This document shows positions 50,693 to 60,174 of a DNA stretch of 64,000 nucleotides, one piece after another. Under the pieces are notes generated by a model, which searched no databases, had not been told where the DNA came from, and saw nothing but the letters and a program-made list of their open reading frames with translations. Source of the DNA: Micavibrio_B sp964399985 (GTDB taxonomy: Bacteria; Pseudomonadota; Alphaproteobacteria; Micavibrionales; Micavibrionaceae); NCBI GenBank assembly GCA_964399985.1, contig CAYNRY010000001.1:744001-808000 (forward strand), in the 5' to 3' direction. A program made the translations under genes and the position numbers. How positions within the stretch are numbered: the first letter of the stretch is position 1; the number at the start of each line of letters is the position of its first letter.

Positions 50693-51895
50693 TCAGACTT
50701 CGCGGAAAATATCGGCTAATTGCTCGACTGCCCAGTCTATCTGCTCTTTTTCAATCGTCAGCGGGGGCGAAAAACGAATGGTCGTGCCATGCGTGTCTTT
50801 CGACATGATGCCTTTATCCAAAAGTTTTTTGCACAAATCCGGCGCTGTGATCTTTTCAGGGTTTGTTTCAAGGCCGATCAGAAGGCCGCGACCGCGCACT
50901 TCTTTGATGGCAGGTGAATTCATTCCCTGCAATTTACGCAAAAGATAATCACCAAGTTCTGCGCTGCGGTTGGATAATTTTTCTTCCGTCAGGATATCCA
51001 TTGCCGCAATTGCAACGGCAGAGGCAATTGCATTGCCACCAAAAGTCGAGCCGTGGCTACCTGGGTCGAATACGTTCATCACTTCTTCAGTGCCAAGGAA
51101 GGCTGAGACTGGATAAATACCGCCGCCGAGGGCCTTGCCGAGAATAAGGCCGTCTGGTTTATCTATTTCATGCTGGAAAGCGAAATCCTTCCCTGTGCGG
51201 CCCATGCCGGTTTGCACTTCATCGAGAATAAGAAGAACATTGTGTTTTTTGCAGATGGCCTGAATTTCTTTGAGATAGCCTGCGGGCGGAACCAGAATAC
51301 CACCTTCGCCCTGAACAGGTTCCACGATAAATGCGCATGTGTCGGGTGTAATTGCTTTTTCAAACGCAGCGGCATCGCCATGGGGAATTAAATCGCACCC
51401 ACCATCGAAGGGGCCGAAACCGCGGCGGTAATCGGCATCCGACGACATGCCTATGATGGTTGTGGTGCGTCCGTGGAAGTTATTTTCACAAGCAATGATG
51501 CGTTGTTGGCCATCGACAATGCCTTTGACTTCAAAGCCCCATCGGCGTGCGGCTTTGATGGCTGTTTCAACCGCTTCAGCGCCGGTATTCATCGGGAGCA
51601 TCCGGTCTAGGCCGGTTAGTTTGCAGAGCTTCTCGGCGAATTCACCAAGAAGATCGTGACGAAACGCACGGGCCTGCACATCCATCTTGCCGAGTTGATT
51701 GGTGATGGCCGAGTGAATGCGAGGATTCAGATGGCCGAAGCTGACCGCGCTATAAGCGGCGACCATATCGAGATATTTTTTACCATCTGTATCCCAAAGC
51801 CAGACACCTTCAGCCTTAGTTAATATAAAAGGAAAGGATTTATAATTACGGGCCAGATATTTTTCTTCGCGGGCGACGTAAGCGGAAGTGTCCAT
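50693..51895 (-). CDS. rocD: Ornithine aminotransferase
   Basis: A PLP enzyme of 400 residues that converts ornithine and 2-oxoglutarate to glutamate semialdehyde and glutamate. The PLP lysine is in LILGKALGGG, with LILDEVQTGMGRTG and NNFHGRTTTIIG. The frame opens to 51931, but the ATG at 51895 just after the reductase stop gives the family N-terminus. Links to proline metabolism (proA, proB elsewhere in the window). Confidence 0.93.
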   Translation of the reverse strand: MDTSAYVAREEKYLARNYKSFPFILTKAEGVWLWDTDGKKYLDMVAAYSAVSFGHLNPRIHSAITNQLGKMDVQARAFRHDLLGEFAEKLCKLTGLDRMLPMNTGAEAVETAIKAARRWGFEVKGIVDGQQRIIACENNFHGRTTTIIGMSSDADYRRGFGPFDGGCDLIPHGDAAAFEKAITPDTCAFIVEPVQGEGGILVPPAGYLKEIQAICKKHNVLLILDEVQTGMGRTGKDFAFQHEIDKPDGLILGKALGGGIYPVSAFLGTEEVMNVFDPGSHGSTFGGNAIASAVAIAAMDILTEEKLSNRSAELGDYLLRKLQGMNSPAIKEVRGRGLLIGLETNPEKITAPDLCKKLLDKGIMSKDTHGTTIRFSPPLTIEKEQIDWAVEQLADIFREV

Positions 51896-51896
51896 G

Positions 51897-52448
51897 TTAT
51901 TTCTTTGCCGTTCTGTTAATCCACTCTTCAAAGCTTACCAGAAATTTCTCAAAGAATTCTTTAGTTTTAGGATTAATAACGTTGTGCTCCGCGTCAAAAT
52001 CATCTTTCTTATACTGAATGTAAACTTCCGGCTGGCTCATGAGGGGCATTCCTAAAACAGGAACGACTGCGCGGAGTTGAGATTGCGCGGCAGCAGTACC
52101 GATCGCGCCTTCCGTTGCGCCAATAATCGCGGCAGGTTTATTATTCCAAGAATTTGTGCCGTAAGGACGTGTTCCCCAGTCAATCGCATTTTTTATTACC
52201 GGTGTGAAAGAACGATTATATTCCGGCGTGACGAATAAAACGGCGTCCGAAAATTCGATATCTTTTTTCAGGCGCGGAACGCTCTCGGGAATGTTTTCCC
52301 AAAGATCTTCGTTGTACATTGGCACATCATGCAGTTCGACGATGTTGAAATCCATTTTATCCTTGGCAAGCTTTGCCAGGGTTTTTGCAAATTTCAGATT
52401 GATGGATTCTTTACGAAGACTTCCAACAAGAACGGCAATGCGTAACAT
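51897..52448 (-). CDS. NAD(P)H-dependent FMN reductase
   Basis: A 183-residue flavodoxin-like oxidoreductase with VLVGSLRKESIN (FMN phosphate loop) and FVTPEYNRSFTPVIKNAIDW, as in ChrR and azoreductase-like enzymes that reduce quinones, azo dyes or chromate. The start overlaps the ohr stop by one base, suggesting a redox-stress operon. Confidence 0.9.
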   Translation of the reverse strand: MLRIAVLVGSLRKESINLKFAKTLAKLAKDKMDFNIVELHDVPMYNEDLWENIPESVPRLKKDIEFSDAVLFVTPEYNRSFTPVIKNAIDWGTRPYGTNSWNNKPAAIIGATEGAIGTAAAQSQLRAVVPVLGMPLMSQPEVYIQYKKDDFDAEHNVINPKTKEFFEKFLVSFEEWINRTAKK

Positions 52449-52861
52449 TAAATGGCCTCGCCGTTTAGTTTAAGCGTGATGTCGACATTGCCTTTGATGG
52501 CACGGGAGTAGGGGCAGAAAGCATGCGCATCCTGTACAAGCTTAACTGCTTTCTCTTTGTCGAGATCAGGCAAAGTGATATCCAGCGATCCGCTTAAATG
52601 AAAACCGTCATCTTCTTTGTTAAGGTTGATATCCGCTTTAACTTGAATATCGCCCAGTTCCAGACCTTGCTGTTTCGCAATAAAAGCGGCTGCGCCACTA
52701 AAGCAGGCAGAGTAACCACATGCAAAAAGTTGCTCCGGATTCGTGCCGGGTCCGTTTGATCCCGGGCTGTCTAATCGAAATGAAAGTTTGCCATCGTCGG
52801 TTTGCACTTCGCCGGTACGTCCGCCAATAGCAGTCGCGTGAGCTGTATAGATAATTGCCAT
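52448..52861 (-). CDS. ohr: Organic hydroperoxide resistance protein Ohr
   Basis: A 137-residue thiol peroxidase of the OsmC/Ohr superfamily. The two catalytic cysteines are C53 (GYSACFSG) and C116 (HAFCPYSRA), with Arg in the N-terminal strand. It reduces organic and lipid hydroperoxides using dihydrolipoyl thiols. The usual MarR-type regulator OhrR is not adjacent. Confidence 0.93.
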   Translation of the reverse strand: MAIIYTAHATAIGGRTGEVQTDDGKLSFRLDSPGSNGPGTNPEQLFACGYSACFSGAAAFIAKQQGLELGDIQVKADINLNKEDDGFHLSGSLDITLPDLDKEKAVKLVQDAHAFCPYSRAIKGNVDITLKLNGEAI

Positions 52862-52884
52862 GGTATAATTTCCTTTTTTAAAAC

Positions 52885-53271
52885 TTAAGAAGATATCTCC
52901 TGATTAACATGATAGATCAAATCTTTTGGTGTAAAAGGCTTCATCATCACTTTTTCAACACGGTGAGCCACTGATTGTACGGCGGTATCCGCCGTGACAG
53001 TACCGGCGCTGCCGCCACTTATTGCAATAATGCGCGGGCGAACTCCAGCAAGGCTGGTATTGTGAATATAGTCGATCAGGTCATGGCCGTCTTTATCACC
53101 CGGCATAATCAAATCGGTAATTACAAGCTTGATATCGCTATGAGCTTTCAATGCAGTGATCGCTTCATCGACATTAAAAGCGCTTACGACTTCAAAACCG
53201 GACTCTATCAAAGTACCCGACAGAAGCTTATTGATCGTTCTTGAATCGTCGACGAGTAGAATTTTTTTCAT
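52885..53271 (-). CDS. Single-domain response regulator
   Basis: A 128-residue CheY-like protein: D8-D9, phospho-acceptor D53 (VITDLIMPGDKDG), Ser in IIAISGGS, Lys in MMKPFTPKDL. The frame opens to 53331, but MKKILLVDDS at 53271 is the domain start. No output domain and no kinase next to it; it may serve the hybrid kinase at 47444-49105 or chemotaxis-like signalling. Confidence 0.88.
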   Translation of the reverse strand: MKKILLVDDSRTINKLLSGTLIESGFEVVSAFNVDEAITALKAHSDIKLVITDLIMPGDKDGHDLIDYIHNTSLAGVRPRIIAISGGSAGTVTADTAVQSVAHRVEKVMMKPFTPKDLIYHVNQEISS

Positions 53272-53365
53272 TTTTGGTTCTCTTATTTTCTTTTTACTTA
53301 TAATAGAAAAAGTTAATAAACAGAAATCCAAATTTTATTCTAACTATAAATGTATTATAGAAATT

Positions 53366-53414
53366 TAAAGCTTGACGCGTTGGCTTTAATAAGGTCAAAA
53401 CGCAACAAGCTTTA
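53366..53414. repeat. Long inverted repeat at the left edge of the glycan locus
   Basis: TAAAGCTTG (53366-53374) pairs with CAAGCTTTA (53406-53414), and inside it GCGTT (53377-53381) with AACGC (53399-53403). The loop is 17 bases. It stands 19 bases before the first glycosyltransferase ATG, in a 162-base gap that otherwise holds only AT-rich DNA with a TATAAT at 53423-53428. Confidence 0.6.
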
Positions 53415-53433
53415 TTAAATATTATAATTAAAT

Positions 53434-54513
53434 ATGCAAAACCCTAAATCAAAAATAGTCTTTGTTTTGCCCAGCCTATGTGCCGGGGGTGCCGAGCGCG
53501 TTTTGATTACGCTGATGAATGGTTTGGATAGGGATAAATTTCGGCCTTCTTTTATCAATATTATTTCAATCGGAACGTTAGGCGATTTAATCGATAAAGA
53601 TATTCCTGTGCAAAGTCTTGCGAGTGCCGGCGTTATACGCTCGCTGCCGAAATTATTTTTTGCTCTTAAGAAAGAGAAGCCGGAAATTGTTATATCAACA
53701 ATGGCCCATATGAATTTTGCTATCTTACTTCTGCGACCTTTTTTTCCTCAAGTAAAATTTATTGTGCGTGAAGCAATCGTGCCTTCTTATATATTTGAAA
53801 CACATAAATTGATTTCACCCTTACTTAGGGCGGCCTATCGGTTTCTTTATCCCTTAGCTAATACGATCATCAGCCCGTCTCAGGCAATTATAGATGAGTT
53901 CAAGCATGATCTTTCAATGGGGCATCTTAAACACGTCCTGCTTTATAATCCTGTCAATTCAGCAGCAATCGATAGAAGTCTGGCTTGCCGGACGATAGAA
54001 GCCAAAGAATGTCTTCACTTTATCGCATCAGGCCGGTTGCATCCACAGAAAGGGTTTGATCGTCTTATCTCGGCTTTGCAGGAATGGAAAAATTATAAAA
54101 ACTGGCATCTATCAATTTTAGGCGAAGGTCCGCAGCGCTCCAATCTTGAAAATTTAATCAGAGATTCAGGTCTGCAAGAGCGCATAAATCTACTGGGCCA
54201 TGTAGATAGCCCATGGCCATATTATTCTTGCGCCGATGCTTTTCTATTGCCCTCCCGCTCAGAGGGAATGCCAAATGTTGCGTTAGAAGCATTGGCTTGC
54301 GGAACTCCGGTTATCGCCACAAAAGAAGCGGGTGGTATTAGTGAAATTTCCCATAAAGCAAAGGATGGGGCAGTTAGGCTTGCCAATGATATGCCTGAAT
54401 TTTTAGGATTGATGGATTCAATACAAAAGAAAGATAGTAATGGATCGTTTCTTCCTGATTGTTTCAGTCGAAAAAGCGTTCAGCAGGAATTTGAAGAAAT
54501 ATTATTGGCTTAA
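53434..54513 (+). CDS. Glycosyltransferase, family 4 type
   Basis: A 359-residue GT-B enzyme: N-terminal FVLPSLCAGGAERVLITLMNGL, then the C-terminal nucleotide-sugar domain with FIASGRLHPQKGFDRLISAL, LGEGPQRSNLENLI and PSRSEGMPNVALEALACGTPVI (the EX7E motif). It adds a sugar to a glycan acceptor; donor and linkage are unknown. No clear Shine-Dalgarno precedes its ATG. It is convergent with the next gene (12-base overlap). Confidence 0.9.
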   Translation: MQNPKSKIVFVLPSLCAGGAERVLITLMNGLDRDKFRPSFINIISIGTLGDLIDKDIPVQSLASAGVIRSLPKLFFALKKEKPEIVISTMAHMNFAILLLRPFFPQVKFIVREAIVPSYIFETHKLISPLLRAAYRFLYPLANTIISPSQAIIDEFKHDLSMGHLKHVLLYNPVNSAAIDRSLACRTIEAKECLHFIASGRLHPQKGFDRLISALQEWKNYKNWHLSILGEGPQRSNLENLIRDSGLQERINLLGHVDSPWPYYSCADAFLLPSRSEGMPNVALEALACGTPVIATKEAGGISEISHKAKDGAVRLANDMPEFLGLMDSIQKKDSNGSFLPDCFSRKSVQQEFEEILLA

Positions 54514-55635
54514 ATAAAAGCTCAGTATTTCTTTTGCTCTGGCTGTCCATGTATATTTTTCAATCAGATCATTACGCGCAGCATTTCCCAATCGGGAGGC
54601 TAAATCAGGATCTGTTCTCAGAATAGAAATAGTATTCTTCCAAGCCGCGAAATCTTCGGGGGGGCAGAGAAGACAATTCTCGCCATCTCGCATCACTTCT
54701 TTTAAAACCGGGATATCGGAACAGACGATAGCTCGTCCGGCAGACATATATTCAAAAATCTTCAATGGCGACATCCATAAAGCGGTGTCGCCTTTATTGC
54801 CCGCCACTGAAACTTTCTTTTGATAGGGCGCTAAAAGTATATCGAATGCCGCTGTGTATTTTGAAATTTCCGCATGAGGTAAATGTCCATAGAAATGAAT
54901 GTTTTTTAAATGGTGTGATTGCTGTACCCAGAAATCAATGTCCTCAGCGCGTCCGCCTATGACATGAAAAAAACAATCCGGTAATTCTTTGGCGAGATAA
55001 ATGATAATATCTATGCCGCGTCCCTTATAAAGATGGCCCGTATAGCCAATATGGTAGTTATAATCTCGGCCATATTCCAGTTTTACGGGTTCTAGATTCT
55101 CATAAAAATCTGCTCCATCATGTAGTGTAAGGATCTTTTGCGGACTTAAATTTGTTAGATCCTGCACATGCTTTTTCAAAGAATCGGAAATAACAATCAA
55201 GCCAAGAAATTTCTTATGTTGGATGGCACAATCAAACATAAATCGTGCAAATTTATTGAATGCATCGGGGCTTTCGTGAACTTCGAGAAAGGCAGGCTTG
55301 CCTGACAATAAGGCAAAATAAGCACTCGGAATGCAGCGGCTGAAAACAAAATCGAATTTTCCAACCCGGGATTTTAGTGCCACTAGAAGAGAAAACCAAA
55401 AACGTGAGAGAAATCCGCTATTCAGCTTGATGCGATATAAACTAAATATATTGCTTACATTATAATGCGCGTAAATTTCTTTCTCGGAAACATTCCCAGA
55501 TGAGGCGGCGGCTAAGGCCACTTTTTGCCCATTAGCAGCAAAAGCCTGCGCCATTTTCATGACGTGTACACTGTTAGCGGCTTGAGACGGTACCTGTCCG
55601 GATGAGACGTAAAGTATTTTCATTTTATTGTCCAT
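54502..55635 (-). CDS. Glycosyltransferase, family 4 type
   Basis: A 377-residue GT-B enzyme: ILYVSSGQVPSQAANSVHVM at the N-terminus and, later, YNYHIGYTGHLYKGRGIDII, FHVIGG, FYGHLPHAEISKY and SPLKIFEYMSAGRAIVCSDI. Last of the minus-strand glycan run. The first ATG (55635) overlaps the propeller gene by 11 bases; an ATG four codons later (55623) is also possible. Confidence 0.88.
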   Translation of the reverse strand: MDNKMKILYVSSGQVPSQAANSVHVMKMAQAFAANGQKVALAAASSGNVSEKEIYAHYNVSNIFSLYRIKLNSGFLSRFWFSLLVALKSRVGKFDFVFSRCIPSAYFALLSGKPAFLEVHESPDAFNKFARFMFDCAIQHKKFLGLIVISDSLKKHVQDLTNLSPQKILTLHDGADFYENLEPVKLEYGRDYNYHIGYTGHLYKGRGIDIIIYLAKELPDCFFHVIGGRAEDIDFWVQQSHHLKNIHFYGHLPHAEISKYTAAFDILLAPYQKKVSVAGNKGDTALWMSPLKIFEYMSAGRAIVCSDIPVLKEVMRDGENCLLCPPEDFAAWKNTISILRTDPDLASRLGNAARNDLIEKYTWTARAKEILSFYLSQ

Positions 55636-56821
55636 TTAAGGGGATCAATGCCATGCAACGGCGGCCTTGTCGAATAATATCGACACATGCAATTTTATTG
55701 TCAGATGAAAGACGTGGATGTAAGTCACAACGGCGTTCACCTGAAAAAGATGGTGGTAAATGGAAATGTGCAATCGAACGATAACTATTTCCTGATAAAG
55801 TTTGCCTAAATATTTTTTGATGTCCCATGCGATCGGGATAAGTGTCAGATATAAAATCTTGATCATTTATAAGTGAAGGATGGCCATCTTTATTCAGGTA
55901 AATTCCATCTAATTTTTTAGATGATTGCGTTTCGCAATTAATTAAAAAATAGCCTATCTCGCCAGTGATTTCCTTTGCCGTTATCAAAATTTCATTATTG
56001 TTTTTCCAGGTGTAGTGAGATGGCTGGAGATAGGCTGTCAGTAATGAGAGATTTGACCCATCAGCATGTGCCGTCAGAAGGTAAGTTTGACGCTTTCCTT
56101 GATCATAAGTGATAAAAAAGAAAATGAAGCGTTCGCCATTGGGTGAGCAAGAAATATGATTGATATAAGCATAACCATTTACATTCTTTAATTCTTTGAT
56201 TTGCCTTATCATCTTGTAAGAAATCAGCGATTGAATGGAACCTGTAGATAAATTCAAACGGTCAACAGCTGTTGACGGATCGGGGTTTTGAGTCGCTGTG
56301 TTACTATAACCGTAGCCTGGCCGAAATTTATGAAGGCGAGAGAAATCCAGCGTTAGCGCATAATCCCCATTTGGTGATACAGCATAAAGAGGCGCATCAA
56401 ATTCTTGAGTAATTCTATTTTCACTGATGTTAAAAAGGCATGAGACGAACTTTTTATTTTTATAATCATTATAAATTACGTGATCCGATAAAGTCGGGAA
56501 CCACTGCAGGCGACAACCTTGCTGCCAATTCCAGCTATGACTTAAAGCAAAAGGTTGAAAAGCAGGTCGGGAATCCGAAAGATCGAAATATCCCAATTCA
56601 ATCGAATCTTCCTTATCATGCGGACTGACATTTCCAATAAAAGTCCGTAGCGCCAATATTCGTTTATTATTTTGGTCAAACGGCGTTACGTCATAATAGC
56701 CAAAATAGATCTGGCCTTTATCATCTGATAAAAATCTTGTACCTATAGGATAATCAGCAGGAAAGATGCTTCCTGCCATTTTTAACAGACGGCCAGCAAA
56801 GGTTTTGGCTGCGCGTATCAT
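55625..56821 (-). CDS. Beta-propeller-like protein of the glycan locus, unknown
   Basis: A 398-residue protein with several WD/TolB-like blades: YAVSPNGDYALTLDFSR, HISCSPNGERFIFFFITYD, TYLLTAHADGSNLSLL and DLHPRLSSDNKIACVDI. The pattern resembles TolB-like or oligogalacturonate-lyase-like propellers, but no signal peptide is evident and no catalytic residue can be named. The ATG at 56821 overlaps the upstream stop (ATGA); the frame extends 21 bases further. A role in glycan modification or recognition is inferred from location only. Confidence 0.75.
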   Translation of the reverse strand: MIRAAKTFAGRLLKMAGSIFPADYPIGTRFLSDDKGQIYFGYYDVTPFDQNNKRILALRTFIGNVSPHDKEDSIELGYFDLSDSRPAFQPFALSHSWNWQQGCRLQWFPTLSDHVIYNDYKNKKFVSCLFNISENRITQEFDAPLYAVSPNGDYALTLDFSRLHKFRPGYGYSNTATQNPDPSTAVDRLNLSTGSIQSLISYKMIRQIKELKNVNGYAYINHISCSPNGERFIFFFITYDQGKRQTYLLTAHADGSNLSLLTAYLQPSHYTWKNNNEILITAKEITGEIGYFLINCETQSSKKLDGIYLNKDGHPSLINDQDFISDTYPDRMGHQKIFRQTLSGNSYRSIAHFHLPPSFSGERRCDLHPRLSSDNKIACVDIIRQGRRCMALIPLNGQ

Positions 56822-58164
56822 GTTTTTCTTATGCGATAGCAAAAAGGTGAAATCGATTCTATTTTTATGTCACCAGCGCCGGGAATGGATCGAAAAACAA
56901 ATTCAATTTCTTCTTTAGTGAATTTGGAAAATTTATGATCAATATAGGGTGAGTTTCCAGTGCGAAGTACAGCGTTTTTCAGCCATTTCAATATAGTGAT
57001 AATTAGGTTGCGGAGAGTAAAAATAGCTAATTTTATGTGCAAAAATCTTTCGGCCTCTACTTTCAATGAGTTCAACTCTTCTAGCATGCGGTCAACGCAT
57101 AATGTCCCGTCAAGATTTTGAATATAAGTTTTTAAAAGTGGAAGCTTTTCCTGCCTGCGCAAAGCCATATTTTGAACATTACCGCCGAGAATATCCTCTA
57201 ATTGTAGAATTAGTTCTTTCTCATCGTCTATTTCAATACTTCCCCAATAGGGAAGATCTGACTCAAGTTGGGGGTCCTTAAACGGTCTGTAAGCCAGCGC
57301 GGGAATTCCTGCGGCAAAGGCTTCCAATGCAGTGGTACAGAAATGATGTATGATGCATTCGCTGGCAACGATCCATGAATGCACGTTGCCGGAGCTATCG
57401 ATTATTATATTGCTGTTTTTACCGGCACATTCCTCCCAAACCGATATCTTTTCTGCAGGATGCGGACGAATGATAAATGTGTAGTCTGGAAAAGACTTGG
57501 CAAGTTCGGGAACCGCTTTGATAAAATATTCAAAATTTTTATCTTGTAAAGCCATGTACTGCCTAAAAAATAACTCATCTTCAGGCGTTTGAATAATTTT
57601 GCTTTTCTTTTGTGCCTCCATATAGGCTTCAGCACCACTGAAATGGTTGGAGAAAGCAAAGCTTGAGACGATAAGCACAATACGGCCATGCCTGCTTTTA
57701 ATTATATCAGCCTCAGGTTTGAGGAGTGCACGCATTTCGGGCCGAAGCAAGTCAAAGCGCAAATTACCTGCTAGAGAAATTTTTGTATTTTCATTTGTAA
57801 GAGGTTTAACAATACTTGCCTGATATTCTCCCCAGACAAAAAAAGTATCTACATAAGAAAGTGTTTCTTTTGACAGCCTTATTTTTGTGTAAATTTCATC
57901 GGAGAAAATCACGAGTCCTTCTTCGTCGAGGCCCGTGGTTTTAAATCCTTTGGCCTTGAGACGCGCATATAGAGATTTAAAATTGACCGGCACCCACATG
58001 CCAAAAAATATCCCGCGGGGAAGCCAGTAAATTATATTAAGAAGTTCAGATTTGCGGCCAATGATAACATTGTACCCTTGTAATGCGGCAAACTTTGCGA
58101 GTAACAGCTTTGCCTGCAATTCTCTGACTTTGACTTCGACGGGTATATAGAGCCATTTATCCAT
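56818..58164 (-). CDS. Surface carbohydrate biosynthesis protein
   Basis: A 448-residue protein beginning MDKWLYIPVEVKVRELQAKL and containing LLLAKFAALQGYNVIIGRK. I recognise this pattern from the surface carbohydrate biosynthesis family found in LPS and capsule loci. The middle part (FIIRPHPAEKISVWEECAGKNSNI...TTALEAFAAGIPALAYRPF) resembles the CDP-glycerol glycerophosphotransferase / GT-B type C-terminal domain. Its donor is unknown. It overlaps its upstream neighbour by 8 bases. Confidence 0.82.
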   Translation of the reverse strand: MDKWLYIPVEVKVRELQAKLLLAKFAALQGYNVIIGRKSELLNIIYWLPRGIFFGMWVPVNFKSLYARLKAKGFKTTGLDEEGLVIFSDEIYTKIRLSKETLSYVDTFFVWGEYQASIVKPLTNENTKISLAGNLRFDLLRPEMRALLKPEADIIKSRHGRIVLIVSSFAFSNHFSGAEAYMEAQKKSKIIQTPEDELFFRQYMALQDKNFEYFIKAVPELAKSFPDYTFIIRPHPAEKISVWEECAGKNSNIIIDSSGNVHSWIVASECIIHHFCTTALEAFAAGIPALAYRPFKDPQLESDLPYWGSIEIDDEKELILQLEDILGGNVQNMALRRQEKLPLLKTYIQNLDGTLCVDRMLEELNSLKVEAERFLHIKLAIFTLRNLIITILKWLKNAVLRTGNSPYIDHKFSKFTKEEIEFVFRSIPGAGDIKIESISPFCYRIRKT

Positions 58165-59140
58165 TTACGGTCTCCACCTGTCCTCTGAAAACCGCGTAGT
58201 AATCGTTCGCGGCACGCTCAATGCCAAAGCGGTCTCTCGCGTACAATAGAGAATGCGAAATCGATTGATAGGAGTCTCGTGCTTCCGCAACGGTAGAAGA
58301 TAAATCTTCTTCATTTATAGAGATACCGAAATCTGCGGCCAGTTCTTGGCTAGATCCTTCACCGGAATTATAGAGAGCAGGCATTCCGGCATAAAGACCT
58401 TCAATCAAAGAATTGGGACAAGCGTCACGCATTGCCGGATGATAAAAATAATGACACTGCGACATAAGATTTTTAAGGGCCGAATGATCGAGTATACCAC
58501 ATAAATTTATTCTCTCAGATGAAATACCCTCTGGCCATGTACCTGCGTGAAAAATTTTTACATTTTTCTGTAGAGAGAGGGCAGCGATTAGATCATGCCT
58601 TTTCGCTTTACCTTTCCCCACAGAACTTGAAAGAACGCATAAATCTGCATTGTCATTCAATTCAGGTCTTTGAGATGGTTCGCCGAACACGCTCGCAGCG
58701 CCATTGTGAATAATTGTATATGACTTTCCACGGAAGCCGTGTTTTTCAAAAAAGGATTTCTGATAGGCGCTTTGGAAAATAACAAAATCAGCGTAATGCA
58801 TAATCGAAAGAACATTGCGATCAGAGCGAAAGCCATTTCCTAAATAATATTTAATAGGGCCGGTCGGATAGCCATGCGCTTTTAAATTCACCGCTCGTAT
58901 AATCAGTCGCGCTTTCGGATTAGCGGCTTTCATTTTTTTTATATCTGAAAGTGTATAATGTCCTTTGTCGCTGCCGGGTCCGGCAGAAACTTGGTTCATA
59001 AATATTATGTCTGCATCCTCGGCATTTTCAACAAACTTTATTTCTTCTTTTTGGGACAAACGCCCTGTCAAAGAGCGCAGAAAATTATTTGCCCCGCCCC
59101 ATGGTTTATCGACTGTTTTATAGGTGAGGTATATTTTCAT
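58157..59140 (-). CDS. Glycosyltransferase (GT-B, GT4-like)
   Basis: A 327-residue enzyme. N-terminal MKIYLTYKTVDKPWGGANNFL with the Gly-rich acceptor loop, then YTIIHNGAASVFG, KVKIFHAGTWPEG-like strand and YHPAMRDACPNSLIEGLYAG with the EX7E-type Glu. It overlaps the dehydrogenase by 4 bases. Confidence 0.85.
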   Translation of the reverse strand: MKIYLTYKTVDKPWGGANNFLRSLTGRLSQKEEIKFVENAEDADIIFMNQVSAGPGSDKGHYTLSDIKKMKAANPKARLIIRAVNLKAHGYPTGPIKYYLGNGFRSDRNVLSIMHYADFVIFQSAYQKSFFEKHGFRGKSYTIIHNGAASVFGEPSQRPELNDNADLCVLSSSVGKGKAKRHDLIAALSLQKNVKIFHAGTWPEGISSERINLCGILDHSALKNLMSQCHYFYHPAMRDACPNSLIEGLYAGMPALYNSGEGSSQELAADFGISINEEDLSSTVAEARDSYQSISHSLLYARDRFGIERAANDYYAVFRGQVETVNG

Positions 59141-60114
59141 GGCCGGGAAAGAATAAAACGCTGAAGTTTCTGCGCCATGAATATTTCAGTTTTATGCATC
59201 GATTCATAGGTGGCGCCGCCAATATGCGGCGTAATAATGAGATTGTCATGGTTTTTTGCATACTCGATCAACGGCGATGATTGAATATGGCCATTATATT
59301 CTTCTTCTAAAACATCCACAGCAGCACCGGCGATTTTTCTGCTTCCTAACGCTTTTAGTAATGCGGCTTGATCCAGAACATCGCCGCGCGACGTGTTGAC
59401 TAACAGGGCGTTTGGTTTCATCTGATTCAAGAAATCAGAGTCAATGAAGTGGTGATTATCGGTGGAAGAGGGGATATGAATGGAAATAATATCGCATGAC
59501 CTCGCGACCTTCTGAAGCGGTACCAGATTAATATTTTCCATCGATACCGCTGGATTTGTATCATAGGCATAAACCATCATGCCGAAAGCTTTCGCGTACT
59601 GCGTAACTTTACTGCCAAGTCGACCCAAGCCGACAATGCCGAGGTTTTTGCCTTGAAGCTCATTTCCTTTAAATGCATCTCTATCCCAATTGCCATTTAA
59701 AACGCTTTGATGAGCAAAAGGCAATTTCCGACACAGGGCCAAAATAAGAGCGAAGCTGTGCTCGGCGGTAGCATAGATACTGTTTAAAAAGTCTCGTTCT
59801 CCTTGAAGAGAGAGAATTGTAATGTTTTTATTTTGTGTAGCTTCAAGGTCGATATGGTTTAGACCTGTGGTCGCGCTGACTATAATTTTAAGAGAAGTTG
59901 CTGCGTCCAGAATTTCTTTATCAATTTGATGCCCGAGGCGAATAATAAGTACATCAAAATTGCCAATTTGTTTTATTAATTCATTTCGCGACAGAGGGCT
60001 GTTTGTCACATCGCCCAGTGTTTCCAAAACGGCCTGGGCGTCCGGAGAGTAGTGCAAAGGTTCGAGATTTAAAATCCGCACTGCCAGACCTATAGATTTT
60101 GTTTTGCTAGACAT
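59137..60114 (-). CDS. D-2-hydroxyacid dehydrogenase family protein
   Basis: A 325-residue NAD-dependent dehydrogenase. NAD-binding GLGRLGS, the catalytic Arg in NTSRGDVLD, Glu in the following strand (DVLEEE) and His in TPHIGGAT. The substrate is unknown. It heads the lower minus-strand glycan run and faces neuA across a 60-base gap. In a sugar locus it could oxidise a sugar-acid intermediate or supply a hydroxyacid for decoration. Confidence 0.88.
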   Translation of the reverse strand: MSSKTKSIGLAVRILNLEPLHYSPDAQAVLETLGDVTNSPLSRNELIKQIGNFDVLIIRLGHQIDKEILDAATSLKIIVSATTGLNHIDLEATQNKNITILSLQGERDFLNSIYATAEHSFALILALCRKLPFAHQSVLNGNWDRDAFKGNELQGKNLGIVGLGRLGSKVTQYAKAFGMMVYAYDTNPAVSMENINLVPLQKVARSCDIISIHIPSSTDNHHFIDSDFLNQMKPNALLVNTSRGDVLDQAALLKALGSRKIAGAAVDVLEEEYNGHIQSSPLIEYAKNHDNLIITPHIGGATYESMHKTEIFMAQKLQRFILSRP

Positions 60115-60174
60115 AAAATTGTGATATTTTTAGTTTTAATTCAATTACTTGTCAAGATAAGCCCTTATTTATCA

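Noticed and set aside
53423..53428. TATAAT before the first glycosyltransferase as its promoter
   Set aside because: It would place the transcription start inside the gene and has no matching -35 element at 16-18 bases.
60121..60174. GTG start giving a hydrophobic N-terminus on neuA
   Set aside because: Cytidylyltransferases of this type are cytoplasmic and begin just before the NARGG motif, as from 60175.
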